The notes under the pieces were generated by a model. The model saw only the letters and a list, made by a program, of their open reading frames with translations. It did no database searches and was not told the origin of the DNA. Made by a program: the position numbers and the translations under genes. A stretch of DNA of 64,000 bases from an uncultured Chloroflexales bacterium (GTDB lineage: Bacteria > Chloroflexota > Chloroflexia > Chloroflexales > Chloroflexaceae): the NCBI GenBank assembly GCA_937902315.1, contig CALGUG010000059.1, positions 124,001 to 188,000 on the forward strand, in the 5' to 3' direction. Every line of letters starts with the position of its first letter. Position 1 is the stretch's first letter. Positions 50,949-60,153 of this stretch are shown piece by piece.

Positions 50949-50965
50949 TAGCCGTAGGCCGACGC
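50949..50965 (-). repeat. 17-bp core repeat, copy 15 (one mismatch)
   Basis: Reverse-strand core with TAGGCCGAC for TAGGCGGAC, 160 bp past the stop of the first metzincin gene, beyond its terminator. Confidence 0.8.
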
Positions 50966-51079
50966 GCTAGGGATCTCTATTGAGGTAAAAGCTCTTTCCG
51001 CCAGTGCTAACAACGCAATGTTGATAAGCGATAACCGAAAGAAGATCTGCTCTGCAGTGACGCTAGGGGGTTATGTGCG

Positions 51080-51114
51080 AAAAGGGCAAGCACCACGAAG
51101 GTACTTGCCCTTTC
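51080..51114 (-). terminator. Terminator of metzincin copy 1
   Basis: AAAGGGCAAG and CTTGCCCTTT form a 10-bp stem with a 13-base loop, 12 bp past the stop codon. Confidence 0.75.
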
Positions 51115-51124
51115 CAGTTAAGGG

Positions 51125-54100
51125 TTAGGGATTCATCACAGTCGGCAGGTAGATGGTGAAGCTTGCGCTACCGCTTATACTGCCTTTGTGGAAGTCGCCG
51201 ATCGTTAGCACAACCAGCACTTTGACGCTTTGGGCAGGTGTGTCGTCGGTGGCTGGTACCGTCAGGGTCAGGTAAGCGGCGTGACTGGTGTTGGGCGCCA
51301 ATCCGCTCGGCGAAGCCTTCAAGGTCAGCTCCTTGAGGTCGCCGTTGCTCACGCTTCCACTGCTCTCGCTTACGCTCAGCCAAGGCTGATCGCTGCTGGC
51401 GGTCCAGTTCATCGCGCCGCTGCCAATGTTGCTGATGCTGATGGTGGCGCTCTGTTCTTCGGTCGCGCCGACGGGCAGATCCCAGGCGATCTGGTCAGGG
51501 CTGGCTGCGATCACGACCCCAAGATCATCCATATCGTCGTCGACGATCACGGTGACCTGCGCGCTGCTCTTGAGGCCGAGGCTGTTGGTAGCTTCAAGCG
51601 TGATTAGATTGCTGCCGATGGGCAAATCGTCGAGCGAGATCTGAGCACCGCTGCCTAGCACTGTCGATCCAAGCTTCCAGACGAAGTTTTCGGGGGCGAC
51701 TGTGCCATCTTGAGCATCGAGCGCCAGCGCGTCGAAGTTGACCAGTTGCCCGTAGTGGACGCGAGCCTTGTCAGCGGGCTGCAAAATGGCGACTTCAGGG
51801 GCCTTGTTGGCCATCACGAAGTTGGCGCTTTCGGCACTGCCGAGATTGACACCATCGCTGGCGACGACTCGGAAGCGCGCGTTGGCGCTGCCAGCTAACG
51901 ATGAGGTATCGATGCTGGTGCTATTGCCCATCACGCCCAGCTGAACCGGAACGAAGTTGCTGCCTCCATCGGCACTGTATTCGATGTTGAAGCTAAGAGT
52001 GTCGCCATCGGCGTCGCTGGCTTGCCACTTGAGGGTGACCTCGCCGCTGACCGGGTTGGGCGCGCCTTCTAAGGCCACGTTGCTGACTACGGGTGCATTG
52101 GCGCTGACCAAGTGCGCGCCGAGCACTTTGTTGTCGCTCAGACGCACGATCTCGATTTTGCGCGTGCCAGGCTTGAAGTCCACGATCTGGTCGAAGTCTA
52201 AGAGCTGTTCGTCGATGTGCGACTCGTGGGGCGTGAAGGCGTAGGAGGCCAACTGATTGTTACCCGCATCGAGCAGACGAATGGCGTAGGGGCCAGCCAC
52301 CAGTGGCGGAAGCGAGTTAACCTCGCTCAGGCGCTCTACGAAGGCGAAGCCTGCGCTCTCGTTCGTCAGAGCGATCACACCCGAGACTGAGAGCAGATCA
52401 CCCACGACGGCGGTCTCTCCGCCCGCCAGCAAGGAAGGATTGGCCTTCATGAAGTCGTACATGCCCTTGTAGGTGTAGTCGCTGACCCACTGGTTGCTAC
52501 AGTAGCTCATCACATCGTTCCAGGTCGAGCTGGGCAGCACGCGCCGTGGGATGTTAAAGGCGCCATTTCCGGCATCGAAGCCTTGAACAGAGCCATCGCT
52601 AGGGCCGATCGGCGCTCGCGGAGTGCTGGTATTGCCATAGGGATAGTTTGAATCGCTACGGCTATGGCGGCAGTTCTCTCGTACTCCTGGGGTGGCTGGA
52701 TCGTCCGATCCGGCGTTGGGGTGATTACGTCCAAGCGAGTGACCGATCTCGTGGCCAGCATACCAATCGGCGTAGGTATCATCGGTGTCCCAAGCTACGA
52801 GAGAGACTCCTGCTGGGCCGACTGAGGTCTTGGTGTAGTTGGCTTGGCCGCGTGGGAACGCCAACTCGTCCGAGATCATACCGTAGTAGAAGGCGTTGGG
52901 TTTGAGGCCAACATTCAGATCACCCGATATGGTTCTATCACGGTAGGATTTTAGCCAATCGTTAGCTACTTTGCTCGCACACAGACTACGATCTGTTCCT
53001 GGAGGATAAAGCTCAGCACAGATTGGTGCGCTTTGATCAACCAGATTGGCTAGGGTAAGCCCTCCCTCTACTTGCCACAGACGCGGCTTAAAGTTCTCGC
53101 CAACCGCGCCGCCGATCGGATAGGCGCGTTGTATCCACGAGTAGGTCATCAACACATCGGTCGAGACGCGGGGCTGATAGTACTTGCCATTCTTGGCGTA
53201 GGTCAAGAGGAAGAACTCGACCGAGAGCTGAGGCGAGTTGACGAAGTTAAAGGTCTTGGTCAGCTTGTTGTCGGCGTAGTTCGGCTCAAGCTGGGCCTGG
53301 AAGGGGTTGAGGTTGGCCTCGAGAGTCAGGCTATTCTGGTTGATCCACTCCCAAGGCAGCTCGAACAAGAAACTGTGGTCGATCTGGTTGCGGTCAGGGT
53401 TGGGACGAACGCTTAACTTCGTGCCGACGCTGTTGACTGGCAGCAAGACCTGCGCTTTGGAAGGCGATGAGAGGCGCATAGTGACGTTGTTGACCACCGC
53501 TCCATCGGACTTGACATGCACGCGCACGAAGGTGCGTTTGCCCTTGATCAGCACCACGCTGTTATTGATCGACTGAATGCCTTGAGTTACCTCGATGCCC
53601 GTGATGCGCATGTTGACGACGGGTAGAGCCGAGGCGTTGATCGGCAGACGCTTCAAAGCGCCGTTTTCTTGCCAAAAGATATGGCTGGCAGAGTTCTTCA
53701 GATTATAAACTTGGGTCCAGAGAGCGCTTTCGGTGTTGTAGAGCGTTGACAAGCCACCACCGCCATGGTTGATGCGGTTGATGTAATTGGTGCTCATGTT
53801 GATACAGGGCTCTTCGTTACAGGGCTGTGTTCGCTCTTCAACGAAGATGACGTAGAGGCTGGTGGTGACGAGTTCTAAGATTTTTGCTTGGGCGTTGCTG
53901 CTGGTGTAGAGCGCGCCCGAGGTGGCGTCGTTGCTGTTGTTATAGCGGAAGACCTTATTATCTTTGGAATAGTAGACGTAGTCGCTGGCGGCACACTGCT
54001 GCCCTGCCTGACAGATCGGCAAACGTACACCATCGGGGTAGTAGGCCCTGACGCCTGTGGCGATATTTTTGATCGCATTGTTGTTACTGGTATCGATGCG

Positions 54101-54757
54101 GCGCAGCGTGCCGTTGTCTAAGCGATAGTAGACAAACGTGCCCTGAACTTTGAGGTCCGAGCCGAGTCCGCTTTGGTTAGCGATCAGGCTATTGGCGGCG
54201 TTGGATTTGGCGATTTTGCGAATCGTCGTTGTGTTGCTGTTTGAGTTGCGCTGCAAACCATAGACCGCATCGCTTGAAAGTGCGATTTCATTATAACCCT
54301 TCAAAGCGGTGCTAAACAGTTGTGGTTGGTCGCCCAGATTGGCCGAGGTCGAAAGACGCATCAGGCCCTCGTTGCCTAACCAATAGATATAGTTCTTGTC
54401 AGCCACAATATCCGAAAGGATCTCATTCTGGCTGCAAGCTCGCTCTTTAGAGTAGAGCGTGCGAATCTCGCCGCCCGACAGCGCGATTCGCTTGATCATT
54501 TCGCTTTCTAAAGCAGTCGGCTGAGCGAGACTATCACCCTCTACCAGTTGGGGTAGGCACATCGTTACGCCCGTATGCCAAAACAGCTTGGGCTCGGCGA
54601 TGCTGTAACTGCTAAGCCCCGAGGAGATGAACGACGTGGGCGTTTCCTGAATCGTGTTTTGGGCCACGACAGGTTTGGGGACAGCAGTTGGAAGGAGCAC
54701 CCCCAAAAACAGCACTAACGTAAAGAGGGACAAGACGACCGAACGTTGAGGTAACAT
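51125..54757 (-). CDS. Secreted metzincin-type metalloprotease, copy 1
   Basis: A 1210-residue secreted protein. An N-terminal signal peptide (VVLSLFTLVLFLGVLLPTAV, cleavage near QN at 33-34) is followed by a long propeller-like region (about 45-370) with repeated TSSNAQ/TLYN segments. The protease core has HEIGHSLGRNH (His669-His679, the HExxHxxGxxH zinc motif) and Met750 in NDVMSYC, giving a metzincin Met-turn. Then come Ig/FN3-like segments (about 860-1090) and a BACON-like region (NWTASSDQPWLSVSESSGSV). It ends in SFTIYLPTVMNP, close to the C-terminal tail of many Chloroflexota exported proteins. The ATG follows AAGGAGAAGTCC. Function (extracellular proteolysis) is inferred; substrates are unknown. 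Confidence 0.87.
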   Translation of the reverse strand: MLPQRSVVLSLFTLVLFLGVLLPTAVPKPVVAQNTIQETPTSFISSGLSSYSIAEPKLFWHTGVTMCLPQLVEGDSLAQPTALESEMIKRIALSGGEIRTLYSKERACSQNEILSDIVADKNYIYWLGNEGLMRLSTSANLGDQPQLFSTALKGYNEIALSSDAVYGLQRNSNSNTTTIRKIAKSNAANSLIANQSGLGSDLKVQGTFVYYRLDNGTLRRIDTSNNNAIKNIATGVRAYYPDGVRLPICQAGQQCAASDYVYYSKDNKVFRYNNSNDATSGALYTSSNAQAKILELVTTSLYVIFVEERTQPCNEEPCINMSTNYINRINHGGGGLSTLYNTESALWTQVYNLKNSASHIFWQENGALKRLPINASALPVVNMRITGIEVTQGIQSINNSVVLIKGKRTFVRVHVKSDGAVVNNVTMRLSSPSKAQVLLPVNSVGTKLSVRPNPDRNQIDHSFLFELPWEWINQNSLTLEANLNPFQAQLEPNYADNKLTKTFNFVNSPQLSVEFFLLTYAKNGKYYQPRVSTDVLMTYSWIQRAYPIGGAVGENFKPRLWQVEGGLTLANLVDQSAPICAELYPPGTDRSLCASKVANDWLKSYRDRTISGDLNVGLKPNAFYYGMISDELAFPRGQANYTKTSVGPAGVSLVAWDTDDTYADWYAGHEIGHSLGRNHPNAGSDDPATPGVRENCRHSRSDSNYPYGNTSTPRAPIGPSDGSVQGFDAGNGAFNIPRRVLPSSTWNDVMSYCSNQWVSDYTYKGMYDFMKANPSLLAGGETAVVGDLLSVSGVIALTNESAGFAFVERLSEVNSLPPLVAGPYAIRLLDAGNNQLASYAFTPHESHIDEQLLDFDQIVDFKPGTRKIEIVRLSDNKVLGAHLVSANAPVVSNVALEGAPNPVSGEVTLKWQASDADGDTLSFNIEYSADGGSNFVPVQLGVMGNSTSIDTSSLAGSANARFRVVASDGVNLGSAESANFVMANKAPEVAILQPADKARVHYGQLVNFDALALDAQDGTVAPENFVWKLGSTVLGSGAQISLDDLPIGSNLITLEATNSLGLKSSAQVTVIVDDDMDDLGVVIAASPDQIAWDLPVGATEEQSATISISNIGSGAMNWTASSDQPWLSVSESSGSVSNGDLKELTLKASPSGLAPNTSHAAYLTLTVPATDDTPAQSVKVLVVLTIGDFHKGSISGSASFTIYLPTVMNP

Positions 54758-55016
54758 GGACTTCTCCTTACGATGCTATTGAGTACCATTTGCACTCACC
54801 CTCAAGACGTTCGCTTTTTAATGAACTTTCCTACAAAATGGTCTTATTTGCTTATTTCAGAGCTGATATCTACTTGTTAAACTTGATTTATACAATATTG
54901 GTTTTGTTTTGGGATATTAATGGTTAAAATTGTATTTATAGTGTGAATTTGTGTGTTATGACTATTTATTGATTTTTGTGTAAGGTTTTATTGTCAGTGC
55001 TACGTTGCATAACAAA
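54758..55016. other. AT-rich intergenic region
   Basis: Strongly AT-rich, holding the promoter of metzincin copy 1. No gene or repeat is recognised. Confidence 0.5.
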
Positions 55017-55054
55017 GTGAAACCCCCTTGCCTGCGCCGCAAGGGGGGTTTCAC
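55017..55054. terminator. Terminator of doxX copy 2
   Basis: GTGAAACCCCCTT and AAGGGGGGTTTCAC form a long GC/AT-mixed stem, 43 bp past the stop. Minus-strand continuation is TTTGTTATG. Confidence 0.75.
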
Positions 55055-55096
55055 TTTGAAGGAGTGGGGGGTGATTAGCTTATGGGAGCTGTTCCT

Positions 55097-55690
55097 TTAA
55101 GCCGCTGTCGGTTTATGAAGCTTGAGATTGAATTGTTCCTTCCAGGTCCAAGGAGTACCGACGTATTTGAGCAGATAGCGGTCTGCGCCGTACCAACCAG
55201 CGACCTTCCAAGCCAACATCAGCACAATCGCGATCACAAACAGGAGGGCGTTGGTGCTCGCCGTACCAGCCATAATGAAGTTCCAGTTCAGGGTTGCGCC
55301 GAAGAAGGCTGCGATACCGACAAAGGCGCCCGCGATCAAAGCGATACCGATCAGAACTTCACCGAAGACTACCAGCTTGGCGAACCAAGTGTACCACTCG
55401 TTGTTAAGCATAAACAGAATGAACTCACGATACCAGTCGAAGGCGATCGGCGGTTTGCCTGTTTCGGGGATCTTCACCGCATTGGCCCAGAAGCCTTGCA
55501 GTGCCGTACCGCCGTCCATCCAAGCCGGGTTGCTCAACTTGCCCCAACCGCTGCTCAACCAGGTCCAACCTAAGTAGACGCGTAACAGTGTCCAAAGCCA
55601 AGCGAAGCGAGTGGTGTTAAACAGCGTGTGTGCAATCGGAGGATCTTGGATCGTGATTTCACCGTTTTTGCCTACGATTTGTGCTGCCAT
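55097..55690 (-). CDS. DoxX-like membrane protein, copy 2
   Basis: A 197-residue DoxX/DoxD-type membrane protein, nearly the same as copy 1 up to TPWTWKEQ, then with its own C-terminal tail (FNLKLHKPTAA). It has the same four-helix layout and shared leader, including a CGACGTTCGTACGTCG palindrome at 55716-55731. It sits downstream of metzincin copy 2, the same relative place as copy 1 behind metzincin copy 1, which supports tandem duplication of the two-gene unit. A role near quinone-linked electron flow is from family knowledge only. Confidence 0.9.
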   Translation of the reverse strand: MAAQIVGKNGEITIQDPPIAHTLFNTTRFAWLWTLLRVYLGWTWLSSGWGKLSNPAWMDGGTALQGFWANAVKIPETGKPPIAFDWYREFILFMLNNEWYTWFAKLVVFGEVLIGIALIAGAFVGIAAFFGATLNWNFIMAGTASTNALLFVIAIVLMLAWKVAGWYGADRYLLKYVGTPWTWKEQFNLKLHKPTAA

Positions 55691-55715
55691 TGTCTTCCTA
55701 CCTTTTCTATCGTTG

Positions 55716-55731
55716 CGACGTTCGTACGTCG
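55716..55731. promoter_or_regulatory. Palindrome in the leader of doxX copy 2
   Basis: CGACGTTCGTACGTCG, identical to 50108-50123, lies 26 bp upstream of the start codon. Its position between the -10-like TATCAT and the start fits a repressor site. Confidence 0.6.
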
Positions 55732-55879
55732 TTTATTTCATCTGGCCCTATGATAGCAACTTTCGTAGAGAGTTGAATAAATTTTTCACAACCCATAATT
55801 ACAGGCTCACAACATTTTGTTAAATATTTCACAATTGGTGATATATGCCTTTCTGAAGCGCTTTATCATTTAAGGTGTG

Positions 55880-55938
55880 TTCACCACCCGGGACACGGAG
55901 ACATAGAGTCAAGATACTGAGACTTTGAGAGAGGTGTA
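55880..55938 (+). repeat. GGAGACACTGAG repeat, copy C
   Basis: TTCACCACCCGGGACACGGAG then ACATAGAG and AAGATACTGAGACTTT. It is the single equivalent of copies A and B in the paralogous metzincin-doxX interval. Confidence 0.7.
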
Positions 55939-56131
55939 TCGAGACGCCCGGCCCTTGTCGAAGCCAACAATGAGCTTTAGGCGGTAAGGTCTTTCCCTTC
56001 CATGCGGTCGAGCTTGAATGGATGCTAAAGATTGGCCGCTAGAGCTGCGTAACGAGCGCTGTTGTAAAGGCGGAAAAACCGTGAAGAAAGCAAACCAAGG
56101 GAGTTTGGCACTGTTGAGGGCGAAATAAAAA

Positions 56132-56159
56132 CGGGCTAGATCAAGGCTGATCTAGCCCG
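56132..56159 (-). terminator. Terminator of metzincin copy 2
   Basis: CGGGCTAGATCA and TGATCTAGCCCG form a perfect 12-bp stem with a 4-base loop; the minus-strand read continues TTTTTAT. It lies 20 bp past the stop. Confidence 0.88.
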
Positions 56160-56179
56160 CGCGGAAGGCTTAGAACGGT

Positions 56180-59100
56180 TTAGTTCTTGATTACAAGCGG
56201 TAGATAGACCGTATTTCCGCTCGGTTGAGCGACGTTGTTGGGAATATCGAAGATATTGCCGATGCTGAGCGTGACCAAGACCTTCACCGTTTGGGCTGGC
56301 GAGCCGCCCGAGGCTGGAGTCGTTATGTTGAGGTTTGCGGTATGGGTCGTGCCTTCGGCCAGACCTGTGGGCTTGGCGGTTAGGGTTATGGTCTTGCTAT
56401 CGCCGTTGCTGATGCTGCCGCTGCTCTCGCTGACTGTCAGCCAGCTTTGATCGCTGCTGGCGGTCCAGTTCATCGCGCCGTTGCCCGAGTTGTTGATGAT
56501 CAGGGTGGCAGTTTGATCGGCGCTCTCGCCCGCAGCGATATGCCAGCCAACGTGGTCGCTCGATACCTCAAGCACTACACCGGGGGGATCCATATCGTCG
56601 TCGACAACGACTGTCACTGTTTTGCTGCTCTTGAGGCCGACACTATTGGTGGCTTCAACCGTGATTAGGTTGCTACCGACCGGCAGATTGTCGACCGAGA
56701 TCTGTGCGCCGTTGCCCAAAACGGTCGAGCCCAGCTTCCAGACGAAGTTTTGGGGCACGACCGTGCCATCTTGGGCGTCGAAGGCCATCGCGTTAAAGTT
56801 GACCAACTGCCCGTAGTGGATGTGAGTGTTGTCGGCCGGTTGCAAAATGTAGAGGTCGGGCGCTTTGTTGCCCATCACAAAGCTGTCGCTTTGGGCGCTG
56901 CCGACATGCACACCGTCGCTAGCGACGACTCGGAAGCGAGCGTTTGGGCTGCCTGCCAGCGAGGCTGTGTCGATGCTGGTGCTGGTGCCAGTCAGGTCGA
57001 ATTGCACTGGAATATAGGTGGTGCCGTTGTCGGGGCTGTATTCGACCGAGAAGCTGAGGGCGTCGCCGTCGGGATCACTGGCCTGCCACTTGAGGGTGAC
57101 CACGCCGCTGACCGGATTGGGCGCGCCTTCTAAGGCGACATTGCTGACACTGGGCGGATTAGCGCTTACAGGCTGACTGGTGAGTACCTTGTTATCGCTC
57201 AGGCGCACGATCTGGATCGAGCGGGTGCCGGGTTTGAAATCGACGATTTGGCTGAAACCTAAGAGCTCGCTGCCATCGTGAGGTTCTTCAGGTGTGAAGG
57301 CGTAGGAGGCCAGTTGGTTGTTGCTGCCGTCGAGCAGACGAATGGCGTAGGGACCAGCTACAAGCGGCGGCACTTCGTTGGCTTGGGTCAGACGGTTGAC
57401 GATACCGAGACTGGCGCTGCCTTCGGTCGGGTCGATCAGCCCTGCGATATAGAGCAGATCGCCGGTGGCCGAGGTGTCGATGTCTGCTAACAACGAGGGA
57501 TGGTCGGCCATGTAGTTCAGCATGGCTTTGTAGGTGTAGTCGCTGATCCACTGGTTGTCGCAGTAGCTCATCAAGTCGTTCCAAGTGCTGTTGGGCAGGA
57601 TGCGGCGGTTGATGCCGAAGGCTGAGTCGCCTACATCGAAGCCTTGGGTGCTACCCGCTCCGATCGGGGCGCGCGATCCGCTGGCTGTACCATAGGGGAA
57701 GTCTGGATCGCTATTGCTGTGACCACAGCCGCCCGAGCCAGCACGCGGGTGAGCGCGCCCAAGCGAGTGACCGATCTCGTGGCCTGCATACCAGTCAGCA
57801 TAGCTACCATCGGTATCCCAACCCCAGGTGCCGCTGCCGGTTGGGCCGACCGATGTTTTGCTGTATATCGCTTGACCGCGCGGGAATTCCAGACCATCGG
57901 AGATCATGCCGTAATAGAAGGCTTTGGTTTTCAGGCCAACATTCAAGAAACCTAAGGTTGTGGCGATGCGGTAGTAAGCCAGCCATTGATTGCCAAGATA
58001 ACTGGCACAGAGACTGCGATCAGAGGCCTTTTTGTAGATCTTGGCGCAGTCTGAATGGGTCTGATCCACCATACCAGCTAGGTATGTCCCGCCGTCAACA
58101 TCCCAGAGGCGTGGTTTAAAATTCTCGCCGACCGCTCCACCGATCGGATAGACGCGCTGAATCCACGAGTAAGTCATCAGCACATCTTCCCAAATACGTG
58201 GCCGATAGGTGGTGCCGTTTTTGGTGTAGTTCAAGCGGAAGAACTCGACCGAGATGTGGGGAGAGTTGCGCAGCGTGAAGGAGCGAGTCATAGTGTTGTC
58301 GGCGTAGCTTGGTTCGAGCTGACTGCGGAAGGGATTGAGCTCGGCCCGCAGAGTCAGGCTGTTTTGAGAGACCCACGACCAAGGTAGCTCGAATAGGAAG
58401 CTGTCGTTGATCTGGTCGCGGTTGGGATTTTGACGGACGGTCAGTTGGGTACCAACAGAGTTAACTGGCAGCAACGCACTACTTCCATTGTAGAGCCGCA
58501 TGGTGACGTTATTGACGGCGTTGCCATCAGACTTCACATGCACACGCACGAAGGTGCGTCGCCCTTTCACCAAGGGTACCGTGTTCGAGCTATCTTGAAT
58601 ACCCTGCGTCACCTCTATGCCCGTAATGCGCATATTGATATTGGGCAGAGCTGTGGCGTCGAAGGGCAAACGTCGAATTGTAGCGTTCTCTTGCCAGAAG
58701 AAATGCGTGTTGTTCGAGCTGATATTTGTGATGAGGGGATAGAAGCTAACGCCGCCATTGTAGAGCGTTCCAAAGCCGCTTCCGCCTCGGGTAATGCGGT
58801 TGATGAGATAGGTTGATGAAGCGAAGCAGGGCTGCGGGTTACAAGGTACAGGGCGTTCTTCCAAAAAGACGAGGTGACTAAAATTACTGGTGATCTGCGA
58901 TATTCGGGCTTGGGGATCGGAGCTAGTGTAAATAGGCGAAGAGCTGGTTGTGCCCGTTCGGTTGTTGTAAATGTAAATGGCGTTATTCTTCGAATAGTAG
59001 ACGTTATCGGTGAAGGTACACGGGCCGTTGAGCTGGCATAAGCTGAGACGCGTTCCTTCGGGGTAAAAGGTGCCCACACCTGTAGCAATAGTTGTCGCTT

Positions 59101-59764
59101 GATTGTTTTCAAGATTGACCCGCCGCAAGTTGCCAGCAAGAACGTAGTAGAGATATGAGCCTTTAACTCTAAGCTGGCCGCCAGATCCGCTTTGGGAAAC
59201 GACAGAGCTAAGACTGCCATTGGCTTTGCTAACTTTGCGAATGGTGGTTGTATTTGAAGCGACGTCGAGGGCATAAATGGCGTCATCGCCAAGCGCGATT
59301 TGATCGTATCCCTTTAAGCTGGCATTAAAAAGCTGAGGTGTATCGCCAACATTTGCGCTGGTTGATAGACGTAACAGGCCATCGCCACCAAGAAAATAGA
59401 TATGATCAGCATCAGCAGTTATTGAGCTATAGATCAGATTGCCATTACAAGGACGCTCTTGAGAATACAATGTTCTGATCTCGCCGCCAGTGCTGGCGAT
59501 TCTGCGGATCATCTCGCTTTGATTGGCAGCAGGCGCAGGATCGCCGGTCACCAAATGGGGAGGACAAGGATCGACTGCAGTGTGCCAAAAGATTTTTGGC
59601 TCGGCCAAGGTATAAGAGGCTACACCAGAAGCGACCAGATTGGTTGGCGTGTCTTGAATAGTGATCTGTGCTTCAGCAGGGGTGGGAAGTGCTGTCGGGA
59701 TGAGGCTCAAAAGCAGCGAACTCAAAATAATCAGACTAACGCGACCCATATGTCGTATAAACAT
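56180..59764 (-). CDS. Secreted metzincin-type metalloprotease, copy 2
   Basis: A 1194-residue exported protein, paralogous to the 51125-54757 product over its full length. It has a signal peptide (SLIILSSLLLSLIPTALPTPAEA), the propeller-like N-terminal region, HEIGHSLGRAH at His662-His672, the NDLMSYC Met-turn, Ig/FN3-like segments, a BACON-like region (NWTASSDQSWLTVSESSGS) and the tail TVYLPLVIKN. The loop after the zinc motif is shorter than in copy 1. The ATG at 59764 follows GAGGAGGGTGGT; a start 14 codons upstream lacks that site. Together with copy 1 it is probably an extracellular protease pair. No inhibitor or chaperone gene is adjacent. Confidence 0.88.
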   Translation of the reverse strand: MFIRHMGRVSLIILSSLLLSLIPTALPTPAEAQITIQDTPTNLVASGVASYTLAEPKIFWHTAVDPCPPHLVTGDPAPAANQSEMIRRIASTGGEIRTLYSQERPCNGNLIYSSITADADHIYFLGGDGLLRLSTSANVGDTPQLFNASLKGYDQIALGDDAIYALDVASNTTTIRKVSKANGSLSSVVSQSGSGGQLRVKGSYLYYVLAGNLRRVNLENNQATTIATGVGTFYPEGTRLSLCQLNGPCTFTDNVYYSKNNAIYIYNNRTGTTSSSPIYTSSDPQARISQITSNFSHLVFLEERPVPCNPQPCFASSTYLINRITRGGSGFGTLYNGGVSFYPLITNISSNNTHFFWQENATIRRLPFDATALPNINMRITGIEVTQGIQDSSNTVPLVKGRRTFVRVHVKSDGNAVNNVTMRLYNGSSALLPVNSVGTQLTVRQNPNRDQINDSFLFELPWSWVSQNSLTLRAELNPFRSQLEPSYADNTMTRSFTLRNSPHISVEFFRLNYTKNGTTYRPRIWEDVLMTYSWIQRVYPIGGAVGENFKPRLWDVDGGTYLAGMVDQTHSDCAKIYKKASDRSLCASYLGNQWLAYYRIATTLGFLNVGLKTKAFYYGMISDGLEFPRGQAIYSKTSVGPTGSGTWGWDTDGSYADWYAGHEIGHSLGRAHPRAGSGGCGHSNSDPDFPYGTASGSRAPIGAGSTQGFDVGDSAFGINRRILPNSTWNDLMSYCDNQWISDYTYKAMLNYMADHPSLLADIDTSATGDLLYIAGLIDPTEGSASLGIVNRLTQANEVPPLVAGPYAIRLLDGSNNQLASYAFTPEEPHDGSELLGFSQIVDFKPGTRSIQIVRLSDNKVLTSQPVSANPPSVSNVALEGAPNPVSGVVTLKWQASDPDGDALSFSVEYSPDNGTTYIPVQFDLTGTSTSIDTASLAGSPNARFRVVASDGVHVGSAQSDSFVMGNKAPDLYILQPADNTHIHYGQLVNFNAMAFDAQDGTVVPQNFVWKLGSTVLGNGAQISVDNLPVGSNLITVEATNSVGLKSSKTVTVVVDDDMDPPGVVLEVSSDHVGWHIAAGESADQTATLIINNSGNGAMNWTASSDQSWLTVSESSGSISNGDSKTITLTAKPTGLAEGTTHTANLNITTPASGGSPAQTVKVLVTLSIGNIFDIPNNVAQPSGNTVYLPLVIKN

Positions 59765-59826
59765 ACCACCCTCCTCGCAAAACAAACGCCAGTAGAGAGT
59801 TGACATGCTTATATGACGGGCCTGTC

Positions 59827-60153
59827 TTACGAGTCTTTCCCTGTTTGACGACGCATATGAGGTTTAGCGAGCAATTCTTCCACCGGTTGGCCGGCGAGCA
59901 GATGTTGACGCACAATCTGCTTGATCTTGGCGGGAGTAAGCTCGACATAACGATACGGGCCGGGCCAGATCTGGATATTCGGTCCGAAATCGCAGTGGTC
60001 TTGGCAGCCGCTACGGCGTAGCTCGACGCGCTCCGAGAGCTTTGCAAGCCAGATCTGCTCGTCTAGAACCCTCCAGATATCGTCGGCGCCGCGCGCTAGG
60101 CAATTGACATTTCCGCAGCAGTAGATTCGAAAGTGAGTCGCTTCTTCATTCAT
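59827..60153 (-). CDS. Thioredoxin-like [2Fe-2S] ferredoxin
   Basis: A 108-residue small ferredoxin of the NuoE / Shethna-like thioredoxin-fold type. Ligand cysteines fit: Cys12 or 13, Cys18 (YCCGNVNC), Cys50 and Cys54 (SGCQDHC), followed by FGPNIQIWPGPYRYV, the usual GP-containing sheet edge. It would carry electrons to unknown partners; no flavoprotein or hydrogenase subunit is adjacent. The start is uncertain: ATG 60153 (chosen by alignment) has only a weak AAGGGCG site, and an in-frame ATG at 60186 is possible. It lies 62 bp before metzincin copy 2 on the same strand. Confidence 0.85.
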   Translation of the reverse strand: MNEEATHFRIYCCGNVNCLARGADDIWRVLDEQIWLAKLSERVELRRSGCQDHCDFGPNIQIWPGPYRYVELTPAKIKQIVRQHLLAGQPVEELLAKPHMRRQTGKDS

